From DAOUKH01 sp965219875 (lineage in GTDB: Bacteria > Chloroflexota > Dehalococcoidia > SHYB01), in contig CBDCOW010000006.1 in NCBI GenBank assembly GCA_965219875.1, forward strand, positions 186,001 through 250,000: a DNA stretch of 64,000 bases, given 5' to 3'. The notes below the pieces were generated by a model that was given only the letters and a program-made list of their open reading frames with translations, was not told the DNA's origin and ran no database searches. The position numbers were made by a program, and so were the translations under genes. Positions 16,766-26,031 of this stretch are shown here, in pieces (position 1 is the stretch's first letter; each line of letters opens with the position of its first letter).

Positions 16766-17848
16766 CTATTCCTGCCCGGCGCCGCCGTCGGCGAAAATCT
16801 CAGCCAGGTTCTGAGCTTGATTGGAGTCACGGATAGTCTCTTGGATTGCCAGGCGTTCGCTATCCGTCAATCCGTCGTAGGTATCAGGGGACGCTGCCAT
16901 GCTGCCGAACCAGTTCGATAAGAGTTCACACGCTATGCGCACGCCATAAGCACCCTCGCCGTGCGGTGCATCTACCAATGAGGTTAGGCGGTCAATATCC
17001 CTACGCACGGTCAATTCGTCCTCAGCTAGCCACAAGACTATAAGGGTGTGTAGGTCTCCTTTGCCAGGGCACGCTGTCGCAAAGGCCCTCGCATCGACCA
17101 TGACGGAAGCCGCAAACCTCAACCTGGAACGGAAACTGAGTCGCGTCGCAACTAATTTCAGGTTGCCATGCTTCAACGCTTCCCTGCTATACCAAAAGCT
17201 ACCAAAGCGACTGACCTGAAAATCCAGTCGTGGATTCAATCTCTTTCCTAATTCGCGGAGTTGCACATACCTTACTTTAGACTCCCTGTTGCCTTGGTTT
17301 CTAACAAGCAACCTTATGGGATCGCTGAATGTCGCTGCATAATACTTCCTCCATAAATCATAGGAATAGAGCAACGTGCGATAAGCGAGAAGGAAAGCGG
17401 TCTCTCCACTCGGTATGTCGTGTTGCGCGACGTCGATGCAGTTGAAGTGGCCATCGTGACGTTCGCAGGTGAAACGGCCGACAGAGGCATCGCCAGTTCC
17501 GACCCTGAGAGGCGTGAATTTCTCCGAGGAGGCCAAATCGACAGGGTCTTCTACGTTACTGCGCATAAAGAGATTTCTCCATGCGCCCATGCCCCAGCGA
17601 AACTCTAGTACTTTGTCATCTATGTCATCTCTCAGTGGCTTGAGCACCGGAGACTCCGGGATGGAGTGGCCCTTGATGGCGGGCGCTCGACAACGCCTTC
17701 CTTCCTCGTCTATTACAAAAAGACAGGTGTTGTCGTGGTCCGCTATTTGTCGTTGGTATGAACTCAGCTTGTCGTCGGCACCGGCCTTCTGGCGATCCAA
17801 GACCCGCCATTGCTTCTGGGGCTGCTTTCGGCGGGCCTTCTTCGCCAC
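16766..17848 (-). CDS. Unknown protein with zinc-finger-like Cys/His motifs
   Basis: A 360-residue protein I cannot assign a function. A lysine/arginine-rich start is followed by Cys42, Cys53 and the RAPAIKGHSIPESPVL motif (His61), then FTCERHDGHFNCID (Cys128, His131, Asp132) and FLLAYRTLLYSYDLW. I recognise this combination (C..AI.SH.I..S..L then C..HD..F..IE) from uncharacterised proteins scattered in many bacteria; the Cys/His spacing suggests a bound zinc. The coding sequence is clearly less GC-rich than its neighbours, consistent with horizontal transfer. It ends beside the repeat cluster and belongs to the accessory block that starts with VapBC. A defence-related role is possible, but nothing here proves it. 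Confidence 0.7.
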   Translation of the reverse strand: MAKKARRKQPQKQWRVLDRQKAGADDKLSSYQRQIADHDNTCLFVIDEEGRRCRAPAIKGHSIPESPVLKPLRDDIDDKVLEFRWGMGAWRNLFMRSNVEDPVDLASSEKFTPLRVGTGDASVGRFTCERHDGHFNCIDVAQHDIPSGETAFLLAYRTLLYSYDLWRKYYAATFSDPIRLLVRNQGNRESKVRYVQLRELGKRLNPRLDFQVSRFGSFWYSREALKHGNLKLVATRLSFRSRLRFAASVMVDARAFATACPGKGDLHTLIVLWLAEDELTVRRDIDRLTSLVDAPHGEGAYGVRIACELLSNWFGSMAASPDTYDGLTDSERLAIQETIRDSNQAQNLAEIFADGGAGQE

Positions 17849-17963
17849 GCTGATTTACTCCATTGCTCCATGCGAAGGCTCTACGTGTGCGTAGAGGCTC
17901 CGGTCCCCGCGCACGGCATGAATCTAGGCCTCGCGGCAGGCCTGCGAGTGGGCCGCCCGCCCT

Positions 17964-18863
17964 CTACGCCAGCCCGAGCCGCCTCGCGTGCTCCAGCCGC
18001 TCCTGGGCGACGCGGACCATTGCGGTGTCGATGAGGAAGCCGTCGCGTTGGATGGCCGTGGTGCCGGCGGCTTCGGCTTCGGCTAGGGCGGCGATCACGC
18101 CTTTCCATTCCTCGATCTCCTCTCCCGTGGGGGAGAAGACTTCGTTGATGATCGGGACGTGGCTGGGGTGGATGCACATCATGCCGTCGTAGCCCAGGTT
18201 CTTGGACTCGACGGCCATGGCGCGGAGGCCGTCGTGCTCGCCGACGTGCGGCCACAGACCGGTGATGGGGTAGGCGACGTTGGCCGCCCGCGCGTCCACC
18301 AGGACCGAGCCCCTTATGTGCAGCGACTCCGCGCCCTCGGGCGTCCAGGTGTAGCCGATGGCCCGCGCCCCGTCGCCGTCCTTGGCCGAGCCGTAGCCCA
18401 TGTAGGCCACGCGCGGCGACGTCGTCCCGATCTCGTAGGCGAGCCGGATCGACTGCGCCGTCTCCAGCAGCGGGTTGATCAGGGTGCGGCCGATGGGGAG
18501 GCCGGCGCGGTGCTCGAAGTGCTCCAGCAGCGCGGCGGCGGCCACGATGTCCTCGGGACCGCGCGTCTTGGGCAGGAAGATGCCGTGGAGACCTTCGCAG
18601 ACCGCCGCTTCGAGGTCGTCCCCGGTCTCGAACGTGTCGATGCCGTTCACGCGGACGAAGATGGTGTAGCCCTGGGCGGCGAGCTCCTCGGTGACGCGGC
18701 GCACCATCTCGCGGGCCTGGGGGCGGTGCGCCTCGGGCACGGCGTCTTCCAGGTCGAAGACGAGCGCGTCGGCGCCGTACTTGACCGCCTTCCGCATCCA
18801 GTCCTCTTTGTTGCCCGGCACGAAGAGAATCGTGCGCAGCGGCTGCGGTTCGTTTCTATTCAT
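17964..18863 (-). CDS. CitE-like CoA-ester lyase (HpcH/HpaI aldolase family)
   Basis: A 299-residue TIM-barrel lyase of the CitE/malyl-CoA lyase group, which cleaves beta-hydroxyacyl-CoA esters such as malyl-CoA or citramalyl-CoA with Mg2+. The conserved LFVPGNKEDWMRKA start, the VFDLEDAVPEAHRPQAR segment (acidic Mg2+ ligands), VRVNGIDT and GIFLPKTRGPEDI are all present, as is the late CIHPSHVPIINEVFSP motif. The ribosome site GGAG lies seven bases before the ATG. It is just downstream of a double CoA-transferase, and a paralog is at 21424 on the opposite strand. CoA-transferase plus lyase is the logic of malyl-/citramalyl-CoA pathways; the substrate is not fixed. Confidence 0.85.
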   Translation of the reverse strand: MNRNEPQPLRTILFVPGNKEDWMRKAVKYGADALVFDLEDAVPEAHRPQAREMVRRVTEELAAQGYTIFVRVNGIDTFETGDDLEAAVCEGLHGIFLPKTRGPEDIVAAAALLEHFEHRAGLPIGRTLINPLLETAQSIRLAYEIGTTSPRVAYMGYGSAKDGDGARAIGYTWTPEGAESLHIRGSVLVDARAANVAYPITGLWPHVGEHDGLRAMAVESKNLGYDGMMCIHPSHVPIINEVFSPTGEEIEEWKGVIAALAEAEAAGTTAIQRDGFLIDTAMVRVAQERLEHARRLGLA

Positions 18864-18894
18864 GACATCTCCGGGCTCAACGCCTCCAGGATCC

Positions 18895-21237
18895 TTAGGC
18901 GGGGAGGCCGTGGCCCACCGCGGTCGTCACGCCCTTCTCGCTCAGCTCGTCGATCTGGCGGTCGGAGTAGCCGAACTCGCGCAAGACGTCCTCGGTGGCG
19001 AAGCCCAGCGGGCGCGGTGTCTCGAAGCGGGTCTCGTACTCGGAGAAGTGGTAGACCGGGGCGCTGCGCCAGAACTTGCCGTGCTCGGGCAGCTCGTCCT
19101 CGCGGGCGAGGTCGTTGAGGCGCACCTGGGGGTCGTTGAGCATGAACTCGTGATGCGGCGTGCCGTCGGCGCGCACCGCGGGGACGCCCGCATGGAGCAG
19201 GATGTCCTCCCACTGGGCGGCGGGGCGGCGGGCGAAGGCCGCGCCGAGGGCGGCGCGCAGCGCCTCGTCGTTCGCCATGCGCGATTCCGCGGTGGCGAAG
19301 CGCGCGTCGCCGGCGAGCCCGGCGGCCTCGGCGACCGCGGTCCAGTGCTCCTCCTTGGGGCACATCAAGAAGAGCCAGCCGTCCCCGCACTCGTAGAGCC
19401 AGTGCAGGGCGTTGTAGCCGTGCTGCCCCTGATCGGGGATCGGGTTGGCGGGCTTCCCTTCATACTGCAAGCCCCACGACGAAACGACGTAGGCCAAGGA
19501 ACTCAGCATCGTTGTCTCGACGTACTGTCCCTTCCCGGTGCGGTCGCGCGAATGGAGCCCAATCATCGCCGCCGTCGCGACGCCCAACGCGCCGACGGGG
19601 TCGGGGAAGACGCGGTCCTTGGGCGGATTGCCTAACCCCGATTCGATGATCCCTGAACCCGCGATGGCGCTTGGCGACGAATGGAAGCCGGGGCGGCGCC
19701 TCCAAGGCCCGTTCGTCCCGTAGCACGAGCCGTAGATGTACACCAGCCTCGGGTTGATCGCGCTCAGCGTCTTATAGTCGATCTGCAGCTTCTCCACCAC
19801 GCCGGTGGGACGGAAGTTGTGCAGGAAGAGGTCGGCCTTGGCGGCGATCTTGTGGACGATCTCGCGGCCCTCTTCCGTCTTCAGATTGAGGACCACGCTC
19901 TCTTTGCTCGCCGCCGACTTGCTGTACGTCGACGACCAGTTGCGGCGCATCGGGTCGCCGGCGTTCGGCTCGACCTTGATGATGCGCGCCCCCAGCTCGG
20001 CGAGCAGCGTCATCGAGAAGGGCGCGGCGTAGAAGTAAGCGCACTCGAGGACGGTGACGCCGTCGAGCGGCCTCCGCACCGTCTTACCCGTCGGCGCCGT
20101 GACTCGTATCGGGGCCGTTGCGAGCGACGCCACGATCTCGTCGGTGTGCTGCCCCAGGCTCGGCGCGGGCACGCCAATGACCGAGGGCGTCTCGGACAAG
20201 TTGACCAGCGGCCCGATCTGCACCGTCTCGCCGATACCCGGCTCGACGACCGTCTGACGCCGGCCGTTGGCGGTGGTCTGCTCGTGGTCCAAGTACTCCT
20301 GCGCGCCGAGGAACGGGTCGCCGCCGACATCGTCGTTGGTGAAGATCTCCATCCACTCGTCGAAGGTCTTCTCCTTCATGCGTGTCTCGACCATCTCCAC
20401 GACGGCTTGGAGGTCGCCGCGGGTGGGGAACCGGTCGGGCATGTCATTGAACGCGGGATCGTCGTACAGGTGCTCAAGCCCGAGGACGCGCATCCAGTTG
20501 CGGAAGAGGTGGGGCTGGCGGCTGCACATCTGAATGAAGCGTCCGTCGCTGCATTCGGCGGTCATGAACGCCAGCGGGATCACGCCGAACGCGGGACCGT
20601 CGTCCTCTTCGTTCGAGTGCATCCTATGGAGAAAGCCGCCCATGTCGTAGGCGGTGAGCGCGGCGAGGTGGCTCACGTCGACGCGCTGCCCCACGCCGGT
20701 GGTCTTGCGGGCGTAGAGCGCGGCGAGCAGTCCTTGCACAGCGATGGCCGCCGAGCCGTAGGAGGAGATCGGCGTGGGCGTGTAGATGGGGCCCTCGCGG
20801 AAGCCCTCCTGGGAGATCATGCGGCCCGTCTTCGCCGCCACGATCGGTTCGTAGCCCGGCAGGTCGTGGTAGGGGCCGACCTCGCCGAACGCCGTGATCG
20901 AAGCGTAGACGAGGCTAGGGTTGACCTCGCGAAGGGCGTCATAGCCCAGGCCCAACCGGTCGGCGACGCCGGGGGCAAAGTCTTCGATCACTCCGTCGGC
21001 GGTAGCGGCGAGCTGCTTGAACGTCTCCAGGCCCGCGGGCGTCTTCAGATCGATGACCGCGCTCTTCTTGCCGCGGTTCCGCACCAGGAATCCCGAACTC
21101 CCCCGCGTCGGGTCTCCGCCCGGAGGTTCGATCTTGATGACCTCTGCGCCGTTCTCCGTCAGGAACATCCCGGCCATCGAGCCAGACATGCTCATGCTCA
21201 ACTCCAGTACCCGCATACCTTCAAGCGCCGTCGTCAT
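18895..21237 (-). CDS. Double-domain family III CoA-transferase
   Basis: A 780-residue fusion of two CaiB-type domains. Domain 1 begins LEGMRVLELSMSMSGSMAGM; domain 2 begins near residue 390 with RRPLDGVTVLECAYFYAAPF. Placed by the distance to TGxG, domain 2 keeps the catalytic Asp (VFPDPVGALG) whereas domain 1 has ISSYGSAAI with no Asp. A strong ribosome site GGAGG is eight bases before the ATG. It is 31 bases upstream of the CitE-like gene and probably forms an operon with it: CoA activation followed by C-C cleavage. It diverges from the second CitE-like gene at 21424. Confidence 0.88.
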   Translation of the reverse strand: MTTALEGMRVLELSMSMSGSMAGMFLTENGAEVIKIEPPGGDPTRGSSGFLVRNRGKKSAVIDLKTPAGLETFKQLAATADGVIEDFAPGVADRLGLGYDALREVNPSLVYASITAFGEVGPYHDLPGYEPIVAAKTGRMISQEGFREGPIYTPTPISSYGSAAIAVQGLLAALYARKTTGVGQRVDVSHLAALTAYDMGGFLHRMHSNEEDDGPAFGVIPLAFMTAECSDGRFIQMCSRQPHLFRNWMRVLGLEHLYDDPAFNDMPDRFPTRGDLQAVVEMVETRMKEKTFDEWMEIFTNDDVGGDPFLGAQEYLDHEQTTANGRRQTVVEPGIGETVQIGPLVNLSETPSVIGVPAPSLGQHTDEIVASLATAPIRVTAPTGKTVRRPLDGVTVLECAYFYAAPFSMTLLAELGARIIKVEPNAGDPMRRNWSSTYSKSAASKESVVLNLKTEEGREIVHKIAAKADLFLHNFRPTGVVEKLQIDYKTLSAINPRLVYIYGSCYGTNGPWRRRPGFHSSPSAIAGSGIIESGLGNPPKDRVFPDPVGALGVATAAMIGLHSRDRTGKGQYVETTMLSSLAYVVSSWGLQYEGKPANPIPDQGQHGYNALHWLYECGDGWLFLMCPKEEHWTAVAEAAGLAGDARFATAESRMANDEALRAALGAAFARRPAAQWEDILLHAGVPAVRADGTPHHEFMLNDPQVRLNDLAREDELPEHGKFWRSAPVYHFSEYETRFETPRPLGFATEDVLREFGYSDRQIDELSEKGVTTAVGHGLPA

Positions 21238-21423
21238 GTGTTACCTCCGCGTCGGGCTTGGCCCTATCGCGCGTATTGTAGTGGATACGCCGCCGTGAGC
21301 AATCCTCCCGCGGGCGCCCAGATGGGTTCCACCACCAGATGGTTTCCACCAAAGGACTACGCAAACGACTCCTTTGCGGGTAAGGTTGAGGCGAGAATGC
21401 GTCCGACGCCAAAGGAGACCCCC

Positions 21424-22323
21424 ATGCCGATTGACCCCAAGCCGATTCGCAGTCTGCTCTTCGTACCGGGCAACCGGGAAGATTGGATGCGCGAGGCTCC
21501 CAAGTACGGGTCCGACGGGCTGATCTTCGACATGGAGGGCGCGATGCCGCCCGCCGAGCTCCCCAAGGGACGCGAGATCGTGCGCCGCGTGCTCGAAGAG
21601 ACCGGCGGCAGCGGCCCGCAACGGGTGGTGCGCGTATCGGGCCCCGCGTCGGCCAAGAACCGCGCCGACCTCGAAGCCATCGTCTGCGCCGGCCTCAACG
21701 GCGTGATGATCCCGCAGACGCGCGGCCCCGAAGACGTGGCGGCGGTCGACACCATCCTCACCGAGCTCGAACGTGAGCGCGGGCTCCCCGAGGGCCGCAT
21801 CGTCATCACGCCGCTGCTCGAATCCGCCGGGGCGATACGCCAGTCCTACGAGATCGCCACCGCCTCGCCGCGGATCGCCTACTTGGGATCGGGCGTGTCG
21901 CGGCGGGGCGACATCGTCCGCTCGATCGGCTACCGCTGGACGCCGGAGGGCCTGGAATCACTCTACTTCCGTTCCAAGGTGCTGCTCGACGTGCGCGCCG
22001 CCGGCGTCCCCTACCCGATGAGCGGGCAGTGGAGCCAAATCGGGAACCTCGAAGGGCTGCGCGCCTTCGCCAATCAGACCCGCGACCTCGGCTACGTGGG
22101 GATGACGTGCATCCACCCCACGCACGTGCCCATCCTCAACGAGGTCTTCACCCCCACGCCGGAGGAGATCGAGAGCTGGCGCAAGACCCTCGTGACGATG
22201 GAGGCGGCGTGGGCCGAGGGCCGAGGCGCCGTCCGCTTCGAGGACGGCCTCGTCGACGAGGCCCACATCCACACCGCGCGCCAGGGGCTGGACTTCGCCC
22301 GCAAGCTAGGGGTTATCGACTAG
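21424..22323 (+). CDS. CitE-like CoA-ester lyase, divergent paralog
   Basis: A 299-residue paralog of the lyase at 17964: LFVPGNREDWMREAPKYG, MIPQTRGPEDVAAVDTI and CIHPTHVPILNEVFTP match closely. One notable change is in the acidic metal-binding segment: where the paralog reads FDLEDAVPE, this protein reads FDMEGAMPP, so one conserved Asp is Gly. Substrate or metal handling may differ. AAGGAG lies eight bases before ATG 21424; a long open frame upstream of this start is antisense to the CoA-transferase and is not coding. It is followed by the D-aminoacylase-like gene. Confidence 0.83.
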   Translation: MPIDPKPIRSLLFVPGNREDWMREAPKYGSDGLIFDMEGAMPPAELPKGREIVRRVLEETGGSGPQRVVRVSGPASAKNRADLEAIVCAGLNGVMIPQTRGPEDVAAVDTILTELERERGLPEGRIVITPLLESAGAIRQSYEIATASPRIAYLGSGVSRRGDIVRSIGYRWTPEGLESLYFRSKVLLDVRAAGVPYPMSGQWSQIGNLEGLRAFANQTRDLGYVGMTCIHPTHVPILNEVFTPTPEEIESWRKTLVTMEAAWAEGRGAVRFEDGLVDEAHIHTARQGLDFARKLGVID

Positions 22324-22421
22324 CGCCCATCCCCTTCTGGAGGGGGAGTACGCCCTTCCGTCCGTTGGGCCGATGGCGTACACTGGCCGCCGGAATCAAT
22401 GCGAGTGAAAGGGGACTCGGC

Positions 22422-24119
22422 ATGAGCGAAATCCTCATCAAGGGCGGCACGGTGGTCGATGGGACCGGCGAGCCTCGGTACGAAGCCGACGTGCTGGTGC
22501 GGGACTCGGAGATCGCGGAGATCGGGCCCGGCCTGAGCACCGCCGGCGAGACCGTCGACGCCTCGGGGCTCGTGGTGACGCCGGGAATCATCGACCCGCA
22601 CACGCACCTCGACGGCCAGCTTCTCTGGGAGCCGCGGGGCTCCTCCTCCTCGTGGCACGGCGTGACCACGGTGCTGATGGGCAACTGCGGCTACACGCTG
22701 GCGCCGATAAAGCCCGAAGACCGCGAGTACATCATTCAAATGTTCGGTCAGGTGGAGGAGATCGCGCCCAAGATCTTCCAGGAGAACCTGCCCTGGGACT
22801 GGGTAACCACCGCCGAGTATCTCGAAAGCATGGACAAGGGCTTGGGCGTCAACGCGGTGACCATGGTGGGCCACTCGACGCTGCGCTACTACGTGATGGG
22901 CGAGGCGGCCCTGGAGCGGGAGGCCACCGAGGACGAGATCGCCGAGATGCGGCGCGTCCTTCGCGCCGGCATCGAGGCGGGCGCGTTCGGGCTCACGACG
23001 TCGCGGGCGCCGAGCCACTTCGGGGCGCGCGGCGAGCCGGTCCCGAGCCGTCAGGCCGCGCCCGAGGAGCTCTACGGCCTGGCCGACGAGCTCAAGTCGC
23101 TCAACGCCACGGCGATGGGCCTAATCCCGCAGGGGCTCTTCGCGGGGATGAGCAAAGAGGACAAGGAGCTCATCTTCAACCTCGCCATACGCAGCGGGAC
23201 CACCATCCAGCTCAACGGCGTCAGCAACTCCGACGCGTGGGACTTCATGGCGGACTCGCGGACGAAGGGCGCCGAGATCTACGGCGTCGTGGCGTCCCAG
23301 CCGTTCTACAAGATCTTCAGCATCAACTCGGGCACGACGACGTTCAACAGCATGGACACGTGGTTCGAGATCATGGGCAAGACGCCGGAGGAACGGCGCG
23401 CCCGCTTCGCCGACGCCTCGATCCGGCAACGGCTGCGCGACGAGATCGACGCCGAGCCCACGATGGACGCGCGCAACATGCGCCGGCCCCGCATCGTGTG
23501 GGACTACTTCACGGTACACAAGGCGGCCACCGAGTCGAACCGCCCCCTCAACGGCAGGACCATCCCGCAGATCAGCGCCGAGACGGGCAAGCACAAGGCG
23601 GACGTGCTGCTCGACCTCGCTCTCGCCGAGGACGGCGAGACGATGTTCGAGATGCGCTTCATGCCCGAGGACAAGTGGCTCGCCGACGAGTCGCGTGCGC
23701 CGCTGCTCAACCACGCCCACGTCTCGCCGATGAACTCCGACGCCGGCGCGCACATCGCCAGCGAGTGCAAGAGCGGCGAGGCTTCCTACTTCCTGAAGAA
23801 GTGGGTGGTCGAGAACGGCGTGATGGACCTGGAACACGGCGTCAAGAAGGTGACGGCCGACCACGCGCGTTGGATCGGCCTGAAGGACCGCGGCGTGTTG
23901 AAGCCGGGCATGAAGGCCGACATCGCCGTCTTCGACATCGACAAGCTCGAAACGCACTACAAGGAGCCGAAGAACGATCTCCCCGGCGGCGACACTCGTT
24001 GGGTGCAGAACGCCGACGGCGTCGAGCACGTGCTGGTGAACGGTCGTCTCACCATCGAGGGCGGCAAGGAGACGGGCGACCTCCCCGCGGTGGTCTTGCG
24101 GAGCGGCTGGTACCGCTAG
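22422..24119 (+). CDS. N-acyl-D-amino-acid deacylase-like amidohydrolase
   Basis: A 565-residue protein of the D-aminoacylase/urease-type amidohydrolase superfamily. The N-terminal beta-sandwich strand ILIKGGTVVDGTGEPRYEAD is followed by the metal motif IDPHTHLDGQLLWEP, GVTTVLMGNCGYTLAP with the Cys ligand typical of D-aminoacylases, and the closing GVLKPGMKADIAVFD. It should remove acyl groups from N-acyl-D-amino acids or open a related amide; the exact substrate is unknown. ATG 22422 is preceded by GAAAGGGGAC. It lies between the CitE-like gene and an epimerase gene on the same strand. A paralog is at 39870. Confidence 0.85.
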   Translation: MSEILIKGGTVVDGTGEPRYEADVLVRDSEIAEIGPGLSTAGETVDASGLVVTPGIIDPHTHLDGQLLWEPRGSSSSWHGVTTVLMGNCGYTLAPIKPEDREYIIQMFGQVEEIAPKIFQENLPWDWVTTAEYLESMDKGLGVNAVTMVGHSTLRYYVMGEAALEREATEDEIAEMRRVLRAGIEAGAFGLTTSRAPSHFGARGEPVPSRQAAPEELYGLADELKSLNATAMGLIPQGLFAGMSKEDKELIFNLAIRSGTTIQLNGVSNSDAWDFMADSRTKGAEIYGVVASQPFYKIFSINSGTTTFNSMDTWFEIMGKTPEERRARFADASIRQRLRDEIDAEPTMDARNMRRPRIVWDYFTVHKAATESNRPLNGRTIPQISAETGKHKADVLLDLALAEDGETMFEMRFMPEDKWLADESRAPLLNHAHVSPMNSDAGAHIASECKSGEASYFLKKWVVENGVMDLEHGVKKVTADHARWIGLKDRGVLKPGMKADIAVFDIDKLETHYKEPKNDLPGGDTRWVQNADGVEHVLVNGRLTIEGGKETGDLPAVVLRSGWYR

Positions 24120-24161
24120 CGCCCCGGCCCGGCCCAGCGTAAACCTCCGCGAGGCGCCTCG

Positions 24162-25085
24162 ATGCTGCAAGACGCCAAGGTCCTCATCACCGGCGCCGCC
24201 GGTCAGGTCGCCTTCCCCGTGGCGAAGGCGTTGGCGGCCAATAACGAGGTCCACGCCTTGGCGCGCTTCACCGCCGAGGGCTCGCGGAAAAAGCTGGAGG
24301 CGCTGGGCATCCGGTGCATCAAGCGGGACTACGCCCTCGATGATCTGGGCGACGTCCCGGACGACTACACCCACGTCCTGCACTTCGCCTTCCAGACGGG
24401 ACGCACGCAGCCGAGCTTCGATCAGGCCATCAAAGTCAACGGCGAGGGCGTGGGGCACCTGATGTACCACACCCGCAAGGCCAAGACCTTCTTTCACTGC
24501 GGCACCACCGCCGTCTACGGCGGCCCCGAAGGCCCGCCCTTCCGCGAGGACAGCCCGTTGATGAGCGGAACGATGGCCGCCTCGGCGCCGACGTACGGGC
24601 CCTCCAAACTCTGCGGCGAGGCTGTGGCGCGCTTTATCTCCTCCGAGTTCGGCCTCCCCACAATCATCGCGCGGCTCAACGTTCCCTACGGCCCCAACGG
24701 CGGCCTCCCCGCCATGCACATGAACCTGCTGAAGGCGGGCAAGGAGATACCCCTACGCGTTGGGCGGCCGAACAATTACAACCCCGTCTACGAGGACGAC
24801 ATCGTCGAGCAGGTGCAGGCGTTCTGCGAGGTCGCCACCAGCCCCGCCACCGTGGTCAACTGGTGCGGCAGCGAGACCGTCGCCGCCGAGGCGTGGTGCG
24901 AGTACATCGGGAATCTGCTGGGCATCGAGCCCAAGTTCCGCTACACCGAAGACTTCATAGCGGGCAACAGTTGCGACACCACCCTCATGCACCAACTCAT
25001 TGGCAGGACAAAGGTCCCCTGGCAGGAAGGGATGCGGCGCATGGTCGAGGCCGCGCCCGAAGACCAACGCCTCGCCGCGGATTGA
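24162..25085 (+). CDS. NAD-dependent epimerase/dehydratase family protein
   Basis: A 307-residue extended SDR. The nucleotide-binding motif is VLITGAAGQVAFPVAKAL (residues 7-24), the catalytic Ser/Thr lies in FFHCGTTAVYGG and the YxxxK motif is TYGPSKLCGEAVAR. Such proteins act on nucleotide sugars or on hydroxy/keto acids. It is 42 bases after the D-aminoacylase-like gene and 13 bases before an SDR gene, so the three are probably one operon. The substrate is unknown. Confidence 0.83.
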   Translation: MLQDAKVLITGAAGQVAFPVAKALAANNEVHALARFTAEGSRKKLEALGIRCIKRDYALDDLGDVPDDYTHVLHFAFQTGRTQPSFDQAIKVNGEGVGHLMYHTRKAKTFFHCGTTAVYGGPEGPPFREDSPLMSGTMAASAPTYGPSKLCGEAVARFISSEFGLPTIIARLNVPYGPNGGLPAMHMNLLKAGKEIPLRVGRPNNYNPVYEDDIVEQVQAFCEVATSPATVVNWCGSETVAAEAWCEYIGNLLGIEPKFRYTEDFIAGNSCDTTLMHQLIGRTKVPWQEGMRRMVEAAPEDQRLAAD

Positions 25086-25098
25086 GCGGAGGGCCTCC

Positions 25099-26031
25099 AT
25101 GACGTCTCTTCAAGGCAAACGACTCGAAGGCAAGGCCGCCATCGTGACCGGCGCGGGACGCGGTCTTGGCCGTGCCTACGCCATCGCGCTGGCCGCCGAG
25201 GGCGCGGCCGTCGTGGTCAACGACCTCGGCTCCGACCTCTCGGGGCACGGCGCGAGTTCCTCGCCCGCTGACGAGACCGTCGCGGCGATTACGGCCGCCG
25301 GCGGGACCGCCGTCACCGACTACCACGACGTGACCGACTACGAGCAGACCGGCGCGATCGTCGGCGCCGCCGTGGACGCGTTCGGCAAGCTCGACGTCAT
25401 CGTCACCAACGCGGGCATGGACCGCCGCGGCTATCTCTACGAGATCACGCCTGAGGACTGGAAGGCAACGCTCGACGTGCACGTCAACGGCCAGTTCAAC
25501 TGCTCGGCGCAGGCGGCCCGGGTAATGAAGGAGCAGCAGTCGGGCTCGATCATCAACATCACGTCGGGGGCGTTCTACCTCGGCGTCACCCGCCTCGGCG
25601 GCTACGGCGCTGCGAAGGGCGCCGTCTTCGGGCTCATGCGCACGCTGTCGCGGGAGATGGAGCCGTTTGGAGTGCGGGTGAACTGCGTCGCGCCGGGGCT
25701 TACCCAGACCCGCGCCGTCGATCACTTCCTGGAATCGCTGCGCACCGTCGAGCGCATGCCGGAGGAGCAGGTCCGCGCCTTCGAGGCGACGATGGCCCAG
25801 CCTGAGGACATCGCGCCGATCGTCGTGTATCTGGCCAGCGACGCCTCAAAGGAGATCACCGGCTTCACCTTCCAGATGGACCGGCAGAGCGTCTCCGTGA
25901 TGCGCCCGATCCTGAAGCCGACGCGGCAGACGGAGAAGGAGCGCTGGGAGGTAGACGACCTCGCAGCGGTTGCGCCGGAAATGATCGCTCAGGCCATGGG
26001 CGTCACCGAGGCTTCGCGCGAATGGCCGTAG
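25099..26031 (+). CDS. Short-chain dehydrogenase, hydroxyacyl-CoA dehydrogenase-like
   Basis: A 310-residue SDR. TGAGRGLGRAYAIALA binds the nucleotide; VVVNDLGSDLSGHG, with the Asp after the second strand, is typical of the NAD-dependent (3R)-hydroxyacyl-CoA dehydrogenase domain of multifunctional enzymes; NAGMDRRG, the catalytic Ser in INITSGAFYLG and YGAAKGAVF complete the site. A C-terminal extension of about 50 residues follows the SDR core. The start is ATG 25099 with GGAGGGC upstream. The gene overlaps the lipoprotein gene by 10 bases. Confidence 0.85.
   Translation: MTSLQGKRLEGKAAIVTGAGRGLGRAYAIALAAEGAAVVVNDLGSDLSGHGASSSPADETVAAITAAGGTAVTDYHDVTDYEQTGAIVGAAVDAFGKLDVIVTNAGMDRRGYLYEITPEDWKATLDVHVNGQFNCSAQAARVMKEQQSGSIINITSGAFYLGVTRLGGYGAAKGAVFGLMRTLSREMEPFGVRVNCVAPGLTQTRAVDHFLESLRTVERMPEEQVRAFEATMAQPEDIAPIVVYLASDASKEITGFTFQMDRQSVSVMRPILKPTRQTEKERWEVDDLAAVAPEMIAQAMGVTEASREWP

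Noticed and set aside
19681..21423. Extended N-terminus for the CitE-like protein at 21424
   Set aside because: The extension is antisense to the CoA-transferase at 18895-21237 and lacks homology; ATG 21424 has an AAGGAG site.
23121..24719. Long minus-strand frame opposite the D-aminoacylase and epimerase genes
   Set aside because: Antisense shadow: composition is low-complexity and it crosses two well-supported genes.
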